A DNA stretch of 64,000 nt from contig NZ_JAJHIZ010000003.1 in the NCBI RefSeq assembly GCF_021538615.1, forward strand, positions 1,550,001 to 1,614,000, in the 5' to 3' direction. The notes below the pieces were generated by a model. The model was not told the DNA's origin. It ran no database searches and saw only the letters and a list, made by a program, of their open reading frames with translations. Source of the DNA: Niabella agricola. Its GTDB lineage: Bacteria > Bacteroidota > Bacteroidia > Chitinophagales > Chitinophagaceae. A program made the position numbers and the translations under genes. Of the stretch, positions 42,374 through 50,717 are shown in pieces (position 1 is the stretch's first letter; each line of letters starts with the position of its first letter).

Positions 42374-43609
42374 TTGCATCCAAAGGACCTGAATATCGCA
42401 GATTTCACCTACGAACTTCCCGAAGAAAAGATCGCTTTTTTCCCGTTAACACAAAGGGACGCTTCGCTGCTGCTCGTGTATCAATCTGGTAGCATCGCTA
42501 CCGATATCTACCGCAACATTGATCAATACATCCCGGAGCATTCGCTGGCAATTTTCAACAACACAAAGGTGGTGGAAGCCCGGATCTTGTTTAAAAAGCC
42601 TACAGGCGGACAAATTGAAATTTTTTGTCTGGAGCCTTATGAAGGTTATGCAGATATCACCACGGCGATGGCGCAGCAGAGTAACGTGCTGTGGCTTTGC
42701 CTTATTGGCGGCGCATCTAAATGGAAAAGCGGACAGGTGCTAACCCGTTCCATCAACGGGCCGGCCGGTGAAACCATTCTGGAGGCTCGCTTTTTAGAAA
42801 AACGGGATGATCGTTTTCTGATCGACCTGAGCTGGACGCCGGCCTCTTTGAGTTTTGCAGAGATCCTGCACGCTACAGGACAGGTCCCGCTGCCGCCTTA
42901 TATAAAAAGAACCGCCGACGCGGCAGATGAAGAACGGTATCAAACCGTGTATGCCTTGCACGATGGTTCGGTAGCTGCTCCAACTGCCGGGTTACATTTC
43001 ACCCATGAGGTATTACAAAAACTGGCGCAAAAAAAGATTGAAACCGATTTTGTAACCCTGCATGTAGGTGCAGGAACCTTTAAGCCGGTAAAAGCGGAAG
43101 TGATGAACGATCATGAGATGCACGCGGAATTCATTTCCGTATCTCCCCAATTGATCCGGAATATTGCCCGTACACAGGAGCACCCGGTGATCGCTGTGGG
43201 TACCACCTCGCTCAGAACCCTGGAATCCCTGTACTGGCTGGGCGCAAAGCTCCTGCGGGATCCGCACTGTTTCGACAGCCGCATTCCCTATATTGATCAA
43301 TGGGAGGCTTACGAGGAACCACTGCAGCAGTACCCGGTACATGCCGTGTTAGATGCGCTGGTCACCTATCTGTCGGAAAAACAATTGACCACCCTGGTTG
43401 CTAAAACGCAGATCCTGATAGCGCCGGGATATCCTTTTAAAATTGCAGACGCCCTGGTCACCAATTTTCATCAGCCCTCCTCCACCCTATTGTTATTGGT
43501 GGCCGCTTTTATTGGGGATGACTGGCGAATGGTTTATCAATACGCCTTAGAGAATGATTTCCGTTTTTTGAGTTATGGCGATGGCAGCCTTTTATGGCGT
43601 GGCCGCTAA
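42374..43609 (+). CDS. queA: S-adenosylmethionine:tRNA ribosyltransferase-isomerase (QueA)
   Basis: 411-residue enzyme that transfers the ribosyl part of SAM to preQ1 in tRNA, forming epoxyqueuosine. Family motifs are DFTYELPEEKIAFFPLTQRD at the N-terminus, FNNTKVVEARILFKKPTGG, HATGQVPLPPYIKR, RYQTVYALHDGSVAAPTAGL, VTLHVGAGTFKPVK, VGTTSLRTLE and TNFHQPSSTLLLLVAAF. The start is TTG (MHPKDLN), since no ATG precedes the conserved N-terminus. The stop is 4 bp from the stop of the convergent aguA gene. Other queuosine genes are not in the window. Confidence 0.96.
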   Translation: MHPKDLNIADFTYELPEEKIAFFPLTQRDASLLLVYQSGSIATDIYRNIDQYIPEHSLAIFNNTKVVEARILFKKPTGGQIEIFCLEPYEGYADITTAMAQQSNVLWLCLIGGASKWKSGQVLTRSINGPAGETILEARFLEKRDDRFLIDLSWTPASLSFAEILHATGQVPLPPYIKRTADAADEERYQTVYALHDGSVAAPTAGLHFTHEVLQKLAQKKIETDFVTLHVGAGTFKPVKAEVMNDHEMHAEFISVSPQLIRNIARTQEHPVIAVGTTSLRTLESLYWLGAKLLRDPHCFDSRIPYIDQWEAYEEPLQQYPVHAVLDALVTYLSEKQLTTLVAKTQILIAPGYPFKIADALVTNFHQPSSTLLLLVAAFIGDDWRMVYQYALENDFRFLSYGDGSLLWRGR

Positions 43610-43613
43610 GTGA

Positions 43614-44669
43614 TTAAACTGCTGGCTCCTGCTGACTCAGGCAGTGAAAACTACCCAGTCCCCAAATGATCTCTGTAGAATCAATGCCCACGATCTTCCG
43701 GTCCGGAAAAGCCGCTTCGATGATACGAAGTGCTTTATCATCGTATTTACTGCGGAAGGTGGGAACAATTACCGCCTGGTTGGCGATATAAAAATTAGCA
43801 TAGGATGCCGGCAAACGCTGATCTTCCCAAATTACTGCTTCGGGCATGGGCAGTTCAATAATATTGAGTTGCTTACCGTTTAAAAGCCGCATCGCTTTTA
43901 GCTGCTCCAGGTTCTGCTGCAACAGCAAATGATTTTCGTCATTTTTATCTTCTTCCACTACAGCCAGTACGGTATCTTCATTTACAAACCGGATGGTATC
44001 ATCAATATGTCCGTCGGTATCGTCTCCCACAATGCCTTCTTCCACCCACAGCACCTGTTCCGCACCGTAATAATTGTACAAATAGGTTTCGATCTGTTCC
44101 TGGTTCAAATGCGGGTTGCGGTTCTCGTTCAGCAAACAGGCCGTAGAAGTAAGAATGGTTCCGCTGCCGTTAAATTCCACCGAACCTCCTTCCATTACAA
44201 TCCCCGGGTGAAAAACCGGAATATTGTAGTGTGCTCCAATCTTTGTCGGAATCACATCATCCAGGTCAAACGGAGGGTATTTACCCCCCCATGCATTGTA
44301 TCCCCAGTCTACAATTACTTTTTTTACAGAAGCACCAGGGTTGATCAGGAAAGCCGGACCGTGATCCCTGCACCAGGCATCATTGGTGGGGTGATCATAA
44401 AACGTCACCTTTTCCATATCGACACCGGCGGTTTCGAGATGGCTGGTTGCAGCGGCTTTCATCGCATTATCCCCTACATTGATACAAACGCGTTCACCCT
44501 TTGCCAGTTCTTTTACAAACCGGGCATAATAGGGATAGATGGTTTGGATCTTGTCCGGCCATGAAGCTTCTTTATGCGGCCAACTCAGCCAGGTTGCGTC
44601 ATGCGGATGCCATTCAGCAGGAAAGTAATAGCCCAGTTCTTTGGGGGTTGCTTCAGCAGTTGTATTCAA
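43614..44669 (-). CDS. aguA: Agmatine deiminase
   Basis: 351-residue guanidino-group hydrolase that converts agmatine to N-carbamoylputrescine and ammonia. Diagnostic sequence includes FPAEWHPHDATWLSWPH, DAWCRDHGPAFL, VMEGGSVEFNGSGTILT, GDDTDGHIDDTIRFV and the catalytic C343 in GLGSFHCLSQQ near the C-terminus. The next gene upstream on the same strand (33-bp gap) encodes N-carbamoylputrescine amidase, so the two complete agmatine-to-putrescine conversion in the cytoplasm. Confidence 0.96.
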   Translation of the reverse strand: MNTTAEATPKELGYYFPAEWHPHDATWLSWPHKEASWPDKIQTIYPYYARFVKELAKGERVCINVGDNAMKAAATSHLETAGVDMEKVTFYDHPTNDAWCRDHGPAFLINPGASVKKVIVDWGYNAWGGKYPPFDLDDVIPTKIGAHYNIPVFHPGIVMEGGSVEFNGSGTILTSTACLLNENRNPHLNQEQIETYLYNYYGAEQVLWVEEGIVGDDTDGHIDDTIRFVNEDTVLAVVEEDKNDENHLLLQQNLEQLKAMRLLNGKQLNIIELPMPEAVIWEDQRLPASYANFYIANQAVIVPTFRSKYDDKALRIIEAAFPDRKIVGIDSTEIIWGLGSFHCLSQQEPAV

Positions 44670-44702
44670 GGGATCTCTTTTTAATGTAGTGAAAATTCGA
44701 TC

Positions 44703-45581
44703 TTAAGCTTCATCATCAATGTAACGCTTTGTTATCGGGGCATAGGAGTCGATGCGCCGGTCGCGTAAAAACGGCCAGTGTGTCCGGTAGGTATCGGTTT
44801 TGGAAAGGTCCAGCTCCTGTACATGCACTTCCTCCTGGTCGTGCGAAGCAAGATAGTCCAGGGTACCAAAGGGATTGGAGATAAAGGATCCGCCCCAGAA
44901 CTGCATAGCGCCATTTTGCTCCAGGCCTATACGGTTTACACTCACCACGTGCACACCGTTTGCAACAGCATGGCTGCGCTGGATGGTCTGCCAGGCATTG
45001 TATTGTTCTTTGTTGGTTGCTTCATCCTGTGTGGTGGCCCAACCGATAGCGGTAGGATAAAAAAGGATCTCGGCGCCCATCAGGCTTGTGATCCGTGCAC
45101 CCTCGGGATACCACTGGTCCCAACAGATCAGTACTCCAATGGTGGCAAATTTAGTCTTGAACACTTTATATCCCAGATCGCCGGGCGTAAAGTAAAACTT
45201 TTCATAATAGGCCGGATCATCGGGTATATGCATCTTCCGGTATTTACCCAGGTAAGCACCATCTGCATCCAGTACCGCGGTAGTATTATGATACAACCCT
45301 TCGGTCCGTTTTTCAAACAGCGAGGCGATGATCACCACCCCCAGCTCTTTGGCCACCCGGCTCAACGAATCCGTGGAGGGCCCGGGTACAGGCTCCGCCA
45401 GTTGAAAGTTGCCGTAATCTTCCACATCACAGAAATACAGCGATGTGAATAATTCCTGAAGACACACGATTTGTGCGCCTTTTGCCGCTGCCTCCTTTAT
45501 TTTCTCAATGGCCTTATTCAGGTTCTGTTGCTTATCGGCACTGCAACTCATCTGAACCAGACCTACTTTTACTTTTGCCAT
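44703..45581 (-). CDS. aguB: N-carbamoylputrescine amidase
   Basis: 292-residue nitrilase-superfamily amidase that hydrolyses N-carbamoylputrescine to putrescine, CO2 and ammonia. The Glu-Lys-Cys triad is visible as E43 (CLQELF), K116 (KYRKMHIPDD) and C153 (LICWDQWYPE). YYEKFYFTPGDLGYKVF and FWGGSFISNPFG fit this subfamily. It precedes aguA in an aguB-aguA operon, a common Bacteroidota order. Arginine decarboxylase, needed to make agmatine, is not in the window. Confidence 0.95.
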   Translation of the reverse strand: MAKVKVGLVQMSCSADKQQNLNKAIEKIKEAAAKGAQIVCLQELFTSLYFCDVEDYGNFQLAEPVPGPSTDSLSRVAKELGVVIIASLFEKRTEGLYHNTTAVLDADGAYLGKYRKMHIPDDPAYYEKFYFTPGDLGYKVFKTKFATIGVLICWDQWYPEGARITSLMGAEILFYPTAIGWATTQDEATNKEQYNAWQTIQRSHAVANGVHVVSVNRIGLEQNGAMQFWGGSFISNPFGTLDYLASHDQEEVHVQELDLSKTDTYRTHWPFLRDRRIDSYAPITKRYIDDEA

Positions 45582-45608
45582 ACAATTTATTTGATCGGTT
45601 GATGCTGT

Positions 45609-45638
45609 TAAAAAAACAGGCGCCTTTACCGGCGCCTG
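45609..45638 (-). terminator. Terminator of the DUF4293 gene
   Basis: CAGGCGCC-TTTACC-GGCGCCTG, a perfect 8-bp GC-rich stem with an A-run to its left (minus-strand T-run), 14 nt after the stop at 45652. Confidence 0.8.
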
Positions 45639-45651
45639 AAGGTTATACGGT

Positions 45652-46068
45652 CTACCGCAGCCGGTCCAGGTCCCGGATCAGTTTCTGGTCCCTGCGAATA
45701 CCCTTTAATGCAAAAAAGAAGCCTGCCACCACCAATAAGGTCAAAATAGCTGTAATGGCAATACCTCCGGTTTGAAATGCTTTCATATAACTAACATACA
45801 GCGCAATTAAACCCACGGAGGCCACCAGTCCCAGGAAGGTCAGTTGCAGCTGCAGCTTCCGGTTCTTATAAAGGAAAATGGTAATCAATCCCAATGCTGC
45901 AATGGCGCCTGTAAGAAGCGTGAGCCAGATATTGCTTGCGGCATTCATATCTGCACCCGCCAACCCCTCGGTGCCGGTTACGGTACCATTATAAAAAGGA
46001 AACTTAAACGTAAGCCCGGCGGAGATCACGGACAATAACAGCCACAATGTTTGTTTTCTTTGGATCAT
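45652..46068 (-). CDS. DUF4293 membrane protein
   Basis: 138-residue Bacteroidota-specific membrane protein. Four hydrophobic helices are visible (LWLLLSVISAGLTF, IWLTLLTGAIAALGLITIFL, LTFLGLVASVGLIALYVSYM, IAITAILTLLVVAGFFFAL). The N-terminal MIQRKQTLWLLL and C-terminal LIRDLDRLR are the family's fingerprints. Function unknown. It has its own terminator and lies 103 bp downstream of glyA on the same strand. Confidence 0.9.
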   Translation of the reverse strand: MIQRKQTLWLLLSVISAGLTFKFPFYNGTVTGTEGLAGADMNAASNIWLTLLTGAIAALGLITIFLYKNRKLQLQLTFLGLVASVGLIALYVSYMKAFQTGGIAITAILTLLVVAGFFFALKGIRRDQKLIRDLDRLR

Positions 46069-46076
46069 GATAAATA

Positions 46077-46165
46077 GTTTGAGGTTTGAGGTTTAGGATT
46101 TGAAGTTCTTCCGGCATTCAATAGTTTCATAAACCAACCAGCACCTCAAACAATAAACCTCAAAC
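46077..46165. repeat. TTTGAGG-type intergenic repeats forming an inverted pair
   Basis: GTTTGAGGTTT (46077-46087), partly repeated in tandem, is the exact reverse complement of AAACCTCAAAC (46155-46165). The pair could form an 11-bp stem closing a 67-nt loop just after glyA. Similar words occur at 50530-50605, 61455-61490 and 3715-3730. Confidence 0.5.
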
Positions 46166-46171
46166 AATGAA

Positions 46172-47452
46172 TCAGGACAGCTCCGGATAAAGCGGAAACT
46201 GCTGCATGAATGTCTTAACCTCCTCTCTTACCGATGCGACTACATTTTCGTCATCAGCATTCATCAGTACTTTATCGATCAGTTCCGCCACCTGTGTTAC
46301 ATCGGCTTCCTTCATTCCCCGGGTGGTTACCGCCGGAACGCCCACACGGATACCGGAGGTTACAAACGGCGACTTGTCATCAAAAGGAACAGCATTCTTA
46401 TTTAATGTGATATGTGCTTTATCCAGCGTTTCCTGTGCTTTTTTTCCCGTCAGGTTCTTATTGCGCAGGTCAATCAGCATCAGGTGGTTATCGGTACCAT
46501 CGCTGATCAGCTTATAGCCCTTATCTACAAAGGCTTTGGCCATCGCCTGTGCATTTGCGATGATTTGTTTCCCGTATATCTTCCAGTCGTCGGATAAGAT
46601 CTCACCAAAAGCAACGGCTTTTGCTGCAATGATATGTTCCAGCGGTCCGCCCTGCATTCCCGGAAAAACGGCCAGGTCCAGCAGCTGGCTCATAGTACGT
46701 GTATTTCCTTTGGGATCTTTATAGCCCCAGGGATTTTCAAAATCATTGCGCAACATGATGATGCCGCCACGGGGACCGCGCAGGGTTTTGTGCGTGGTGC
46801 TGGTTACAATATGGCAGTGTTCAAACGGATCGTTCAGCAATCCCGCTGCAATCAGTCCGGCCGGATGTGCGATATCCGCCATCACCAATGCCCCTACCTT
46901 ATCAGCAACCGCACGAATGCGGGCATAATCCCAGTCGCGGCTGTATGCCGAAGCACCGCAGATGATCATCTTTGGTTTTTCTGCCAGGGCCTTTGCTTCC
47001 AGGTCGTCATAATCCACCAGGCCGGTTTCCTTTACAACTCCGTAAGAAATCACCTGGTAATGTTTCCCGCTGAAATTTACCGGGCTTCCGTGTGTCAGGT
47101 GGCCACCCATGCTCAGGTTCAATCCCATGATCTTATCGCCAGGGTTCAGCGCGGCAAAAAACACGGCGGCATTGGCCTGCGCACCGCTATGCGGCTGCAC
47201 ATTGGCCCAGCTCAGGTTAAAGACCTTTTTCAGGCGGTCGATCGCGAGGGTTTCGATTTCATCTACGATCTCACAGCCCCCATAATAGCGTTTGCCGGGA
47301 TAGCCTTCCGCATATTTATTGGTAAGTACGGTCCCCATGGCCTTAATCACGGGCAGGGAAGCAAAATTTTCTGAAGCGATCAGTTCAATGCCATTGCGCT
47401 GGCGGTCTAATTCCTTATTGATAAGGTCAAATACTGTATTATCCTGTTGCAT
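46172..47452 (-). CDS. glyA: Serine hydroxymethyltransferase
   Basis: 426-residue PLP enzyme that interconverts serine and glycine while charging tetrahydrofolate. Conserved sequence includes [70 protein letters not shown], the PLP-lysine segment [18 protein letters not shown] and [27 protein letters not shown] box ends 4 nt before the ATG, so the transcript is probably leaderless. It is upstream of DUF4293 on the same strand. Confidence 0.97.
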   Translation of the reverse strand: MQQDNTVFDLINKELDRQRNGIELIASENFASLPVIKAMGTVLTNKYAEGYPGKRYYGGCEIVDEIETLAIDRLKKVFNLSWANVQPHSGAQANAAVFFAALNPGDKIMGLNLSMGGHLTHGSPVNFSGKHYQVISYGVVKETGLVDYDDLEAKALAEKPKMIICGASAYSRDWDYARIRAVADKVGALVMADIAHPAGLIAAGLLNDPFEHCHIVTSTTHKTLRGPRGGIIMLRNDFENPWGYKDPKGNTRTMSQLLDLAVFPGMQGGPLEHIIAAKAVAFGEILSDDWKIYGKQIIANAQAMAKAFVDKGYKLISDGTDNHLMLIDLRNKNLTGKKAQETLDKAHITLNKNAVPFDDKSPFVTSGIRVGVPAVTTRGMKEADVTQVAELIDKVLMNADDENVVASVREEVKTFMQQFPLYPELS

Positions 47453-47456
47453 GGCG

Positions 47457-47464
47457 CAAAGTTA
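47457..47464 (-). promoter_or_regulatory. Promoter box directly before glyA
   Basis: TAACTTTG on the minus strand; only CGCC separates it from the glyA ATG. Confidence 0.5.
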
Positions 47465-47999
47465 AGGGGGTACGGGGATGTTGAAAAGTTTATGGGTTGA
47501 AAAGTTGGAGGGATTATACGTGACGGGCTATATACCGCTTCTATCAATGATCCGCGCCATCCGCTACCAGTTGTTAGCATCCGTATTACCATAATGCCTT
47601 ATGCAGGAGTATTCCATTCCGGCTTTTAAGTTGAGATGTCTCCACCGGAATCAAACATGCTTATGGGATCGATTAAATGCCCGTTTATCATTTTCATCAA
47701 GCCCAAAGAAACATTCCCGTTGAATGGTCATTTCAATTCCCGTTGCCTGCAATGATAACACCCTTGTTTATTGTAAACCGTCCCTATCAGCATCCTGCAT
47801 AAGTTGTTGCATCAACGCTGCCCCCCCAAGAAAGCTACGGTTCCGCTGCCTCTCCTGGAGCAACGCATTATGATACCGCATGAACGTGTTTCCTGACACC
47901 GGAAGAAAAACTTTCTCCGGCTTAACCGGCCGCTAGTGGTGGCCGGCGCCCGAAAGGCAAAGTCAACCAGCGCTTTTAATGGCGATAATCCCCCCTGCA
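47465..47999. other. Gene-free intergenic region
   Basis: About 535 bp between nhaP and glyA. No coding frame with protein-like composition, no clear hairpin terminator and no match to the R1-R4 repeats. The left part carries short GAAAAGTT-type repeats near 47480-47506. Confidence 0.4.
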
Positions 48000-49277
48000 C
48001 TATGCCCCTTTTCCCACCTCCCTCCCTGTCACGTTCTTAACAATCCCGGGCAGCAACAGCCCCTGGCCAAGAATGGTAATGATGACCACTACAGTAGCAA
48101 TAAAGATGATATCATTGCGCATGGGAAGCGGACTTCCGTCTTTCAGGTGTGTGGGCAGGCCGATGGCAATGGCAAGGGAAACGATCCCCCGCATGCCGGA
48201 CCAGCTGATGATCACACTTTCCTGGAAGCTCAGCAATGCAGACTCGGTAATCGCGCGTCGCGAACGCTGCATTTTAGGATCCCGGAAGCCCTTTTCCAGT
48301 CGCCGGCGTTGGGCAAACACCCGCATCATCCGTATAAGAATGGTAACGATCGTGATCAGGAATGCATAACCGATATAGGGCAGGAACCTCGACGAATCAA
48401 CATTGCGGATCACCACCGGAAATTCCAGACCGATGAAGATAAAAATGAGCCCGTTTAACAGGTAAACGATCACTTCCCATATTGTTTTTGACTGATGACG
48501 GAGTGCCGGGGAAAACTGGCGTTCACTTAACATGGAAACACCAAAGCCAAGGATCACAACAGCAATTACCCCGGAAACTTCCAGTTCCTCCGCGACGAGG
48601 TACGTGGTAAACGGCGCCAGAAGTGTAAAGGCCAGCACCGCCATTGTGTTTTTTCGTACATAGCGCAAAATTACCGCCAACAGTTTGCCCAGTATCATCC
48701 CCACCAGGAAACCTCCGGCCATTAGTAGTACAAACGTGAGAGAAGCCTTCCACCATACAAAGCTGGTACCCATCACCGCGGCCACAGCAAAGCGGTACGC
48801 TACCAGTGCCGATGCATCGTTGATCAGGCTTTCTCCTTCCAGTATGGTTACTGTATGTTTTGGAAGACCCAGGTTGCGGGTAATGCTGATGGCGGCCACC
48901 GCATCCGTTGCCGCAAGGATGGCACCCAACACGAACGACAGTGGCCAGGTCATACCCGGTATCAGGTAATACGATAATACGGCCACACCTGCTGTGGTCA
49001 GAAATACGAGACCAATTGCCAGTGCACTGATCGTTCCCAGGTTCTCACGGAAATCTTTAAAATGGATATTAAACGCAGCATCATAGAGCAGTGGCGGCAG
49101 AAATAACAGGAAAATGATCTCGGGGTCAATTTCCGGAACCGGCATATCGGGAATAAATCCCACCGCTATACCTGCTATGATCAGCACGATCGGGGACGCG
49201 ATCTTTATCCGGTCGGCCACTACATTCAGCAATACCATCAGCCCCAGCAATATCAGTATAATTGTATAGTTGGTCAT
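48000..49277 (-). CDS. CPA1-type Na+(K+)/H+ antiporter
   Basis: 425-residue monovalent cation:proton antiporter with 12-13 membrane helices. Key motifs are FLLFLPPLLYDAAFNI, GAILAATDAVAAISITRNLG, LEGESLINDASALVAYRFA (the N-D ion-binding pair) and SWSGMRGIVSLAIAIGLP. It exchanges cytoplasmic Na+ or K+ for H+ at the inner membrane. It lacks the roughly 100-residue soluble tail often found in Bacteroidota relatives. Transcribed alone; the neighbouring nucleotidyltransferase is divergent. Confidence 0.92.
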   Translation of the reverse strand: MTNYTIILILLGLMVLLNVVADRIKIASPIVLIIAGIAVGFIPDMPVPEIDPEIIFLLFLPPLLYDAAFNIHFKDFRENLGTISALAIGLVFLTTAGVAVLSYYLIPGMTWPLSFVLGAILAATDAVAAISITRNLGLPKHTVTILEGESLINDASALVAYRFAVAAVMGTSFVWWKASLTFVLLMAGGFLVGMILGKLLAVILRYVRKNTMAVLAFTLLAPFTTYLVAEELEVSGVIAVVILGFGVSMLSERQFSPALRHQSKTIWEVIVYLLNGLIFIFIGLEFPVVIRNVDSSRFLPYIGYAFLITIVTILIRMMRVFAQRRRLEKGFRDPKMQRSRRAITESALLSFQESVIISWSGMRGIVSLAIAIGLPTHLKDGSPLPMRNDIIFIATVVVIITILGQGLLLPGIVKNVTGREVGKGA

Positions 49278-49535
49278 GGTTCAAACATTATTTTTTCTGC
49301 TTGTATTCCTGAAAGATAAAATATAAAAGCATTCCTTGCTGCGCTGAAGCGCGGCTTTCCAAAAACAAACCGCACCATGGCTCAAAACAATTCAGCTGCG
49401 TTTATCCGGCCTTCACACAGAGCTGTTCTGCCGTACAAAAGAAAATGCTTACCTTCACCCATCGAAATGAGCAGGGAACGTTCCCGTTTTTTTACGGCTC
49501 ATTTATAATTTAATTGATAACGACTATTTAAATAC

Positions 49536-50525
49536 ATGAAGGCGATCATTCCTGTAGCAGGAGCCGGAACAAAACTACGCCCACAAAGCTATACCCAACC
49601 TAAGGCGTTAATTCCTCTGGCGGGTAAAACGGTGTTAAGTTTTATTATTGATCAGCTGAAAGAGGCGGGTATAGAGGAATTTATTTTTATTGTAGGCTTC
49701 CTGGGTGACAAGATTTCCGATTATGTAAAAGAACATCATCCGGATATCCAGGCGCATTATGTAAGCCAGCAGGAACGCCGCGGTATCGGCCATGCCGTAA
49801 ACCTTACCCGAAGCCTTGTTGATGGTGACGAGGTGTTTATATCGCTGGGAGATACCATCTGCGAATACGACGTACCCGCTGTTTTAAGCAACGAGCACTC
49901 GATGGTGGGCATCCGGAAGGTTGATAATCCCCGCGATTTTGGTGTGGCAGAGATCGACGCCGGCGGGTTTATCGAATCCGTGGTGGAAAAGCCGCATATC
50001 CCGAAATCCAATATGGCGATGGTGGGCATTTATAAGATCCGCGAAAGCGAATTGCTGTTCGAATGCCTGGCCTCTAATATCCGCAAAGGGCTGCTGACCC
50101 ATGGCGAGTTTAATATTACGGATGCCCTGCATTGCATGATCCAAAACGGGGTAAAATTCGAAGCATTTAAGGTAGACAACTGGTTCGATGCCGGGAATAA
50201 AGAGACCCTGTTGCGGTCGAATGCCACACTTTTACGAAAATACAAAGCAACTGCAGATGCATCCCAGTTTGAAAATACGGTGATCGTTCCTCCCGTAAGC
50301 ATCGGCAATGGATGTGTGATCCGGAATTCGATCATCGGTCCGAATGTTACACTGGGAGAGCATACATTCCTGGACCAGTCCATCATCCGTAACTCGATTG
50401 TAGGCGCCTTTTCCAATTTATTCGATATTGTACTGGAGCATTCCGTTATTGGCTCCGATTCCAGTATAAAAGGAGAAACACGGAGCCTGAATATCGGGGA
50501 TAATACGAGTATTGATCTGGGATGA
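49536..50525 (+). CDS. Sugar-phosphate nucleotidyltransferase with left-handed beta-helix
   Basis: 329-residue protein. The nucleotidyltransferase domain (residues 1-230) has PVAGAGTKLRPQSYTQPKAL with the G-x-G-T-x-x-R-P loop (Lys replaces one usual residue) and VEKPHIPKSNMAMVGIY, plus FDAGNKETLL. Residues about 245-329 carry hexapeptide repeats (VIVPPVSIGNGCVIRNSII, GPNVTLGEHTFLDQSII). It likely makes a UDP-, dTDP- or GDP-sugar for the cell envelope; the nucleotide cannot be told from sequence. It is 192 bp upstream of secA with a TATCTTTG box between, so it is a separate unit. Confidence 0.9.
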   Translation: MKAIIPVAGAGTKLRPQSYTQPKALIPLAGKTVLSFIIDQLKEAGIEEFIFIVGFLGDKISDYVKEHHPDIQAHYVSQQERRGIGHAVNLTRSLVDGDEVFISLGDTICEYDVPAVLSNEHSMVGIRKVDNPRDFGVAEIDAGGFIESVVEKPHIPKSNMAMVGIYKIRESELLFECLASNIRKGLLTHGEFNITDALHCMIQNGVKFEAFKVDNWFDAGNKETLLRSNATLLRKYKATADASQFENTVIVPPVSIGNGCVIRNSIIGPNVTLGEHTFLDQSIIRNSIVGAFSNLFDIVLEHSVIGSDSSIKGETRSLNIGDNTSIDLG

Positions 50526-50615
50526 GGCCGGTTTCAGGTTTAAAGTTTCAGACTCAACGTTTTAGCTCCTAAACATCGAACTTCAAACACTAAAAGCCAA
50601 ACCCCGAAACTTCCG

Positions 50616-50623
50616 TATCTTTG
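50616..50623 (+). promoter_or_regulatory. TAnnTTTG promoter box for secA
   Basis: TATCTTTG in the context CCGTATCTTTGCC, nearly the same context as the ABC-F promoter. The secA leader would be about 90 nt. Confidence 0.5.
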
Positions 50624-50717
50624 CCCTCCGCCTGTATAGGCTGTCAAAATGGCTTAAAAAGGATATAGCACTGTTTTTGAAGGATCACTGTTTTTAATAA
50701 AATATCGCGATAATTAT

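Noticed and set aside
46634..47374. Plus-strand frame of 246 codons inside glyA
   Set aside because: Antisense to an intact, strongly conserved gene; its composition follows glyA codon bias.
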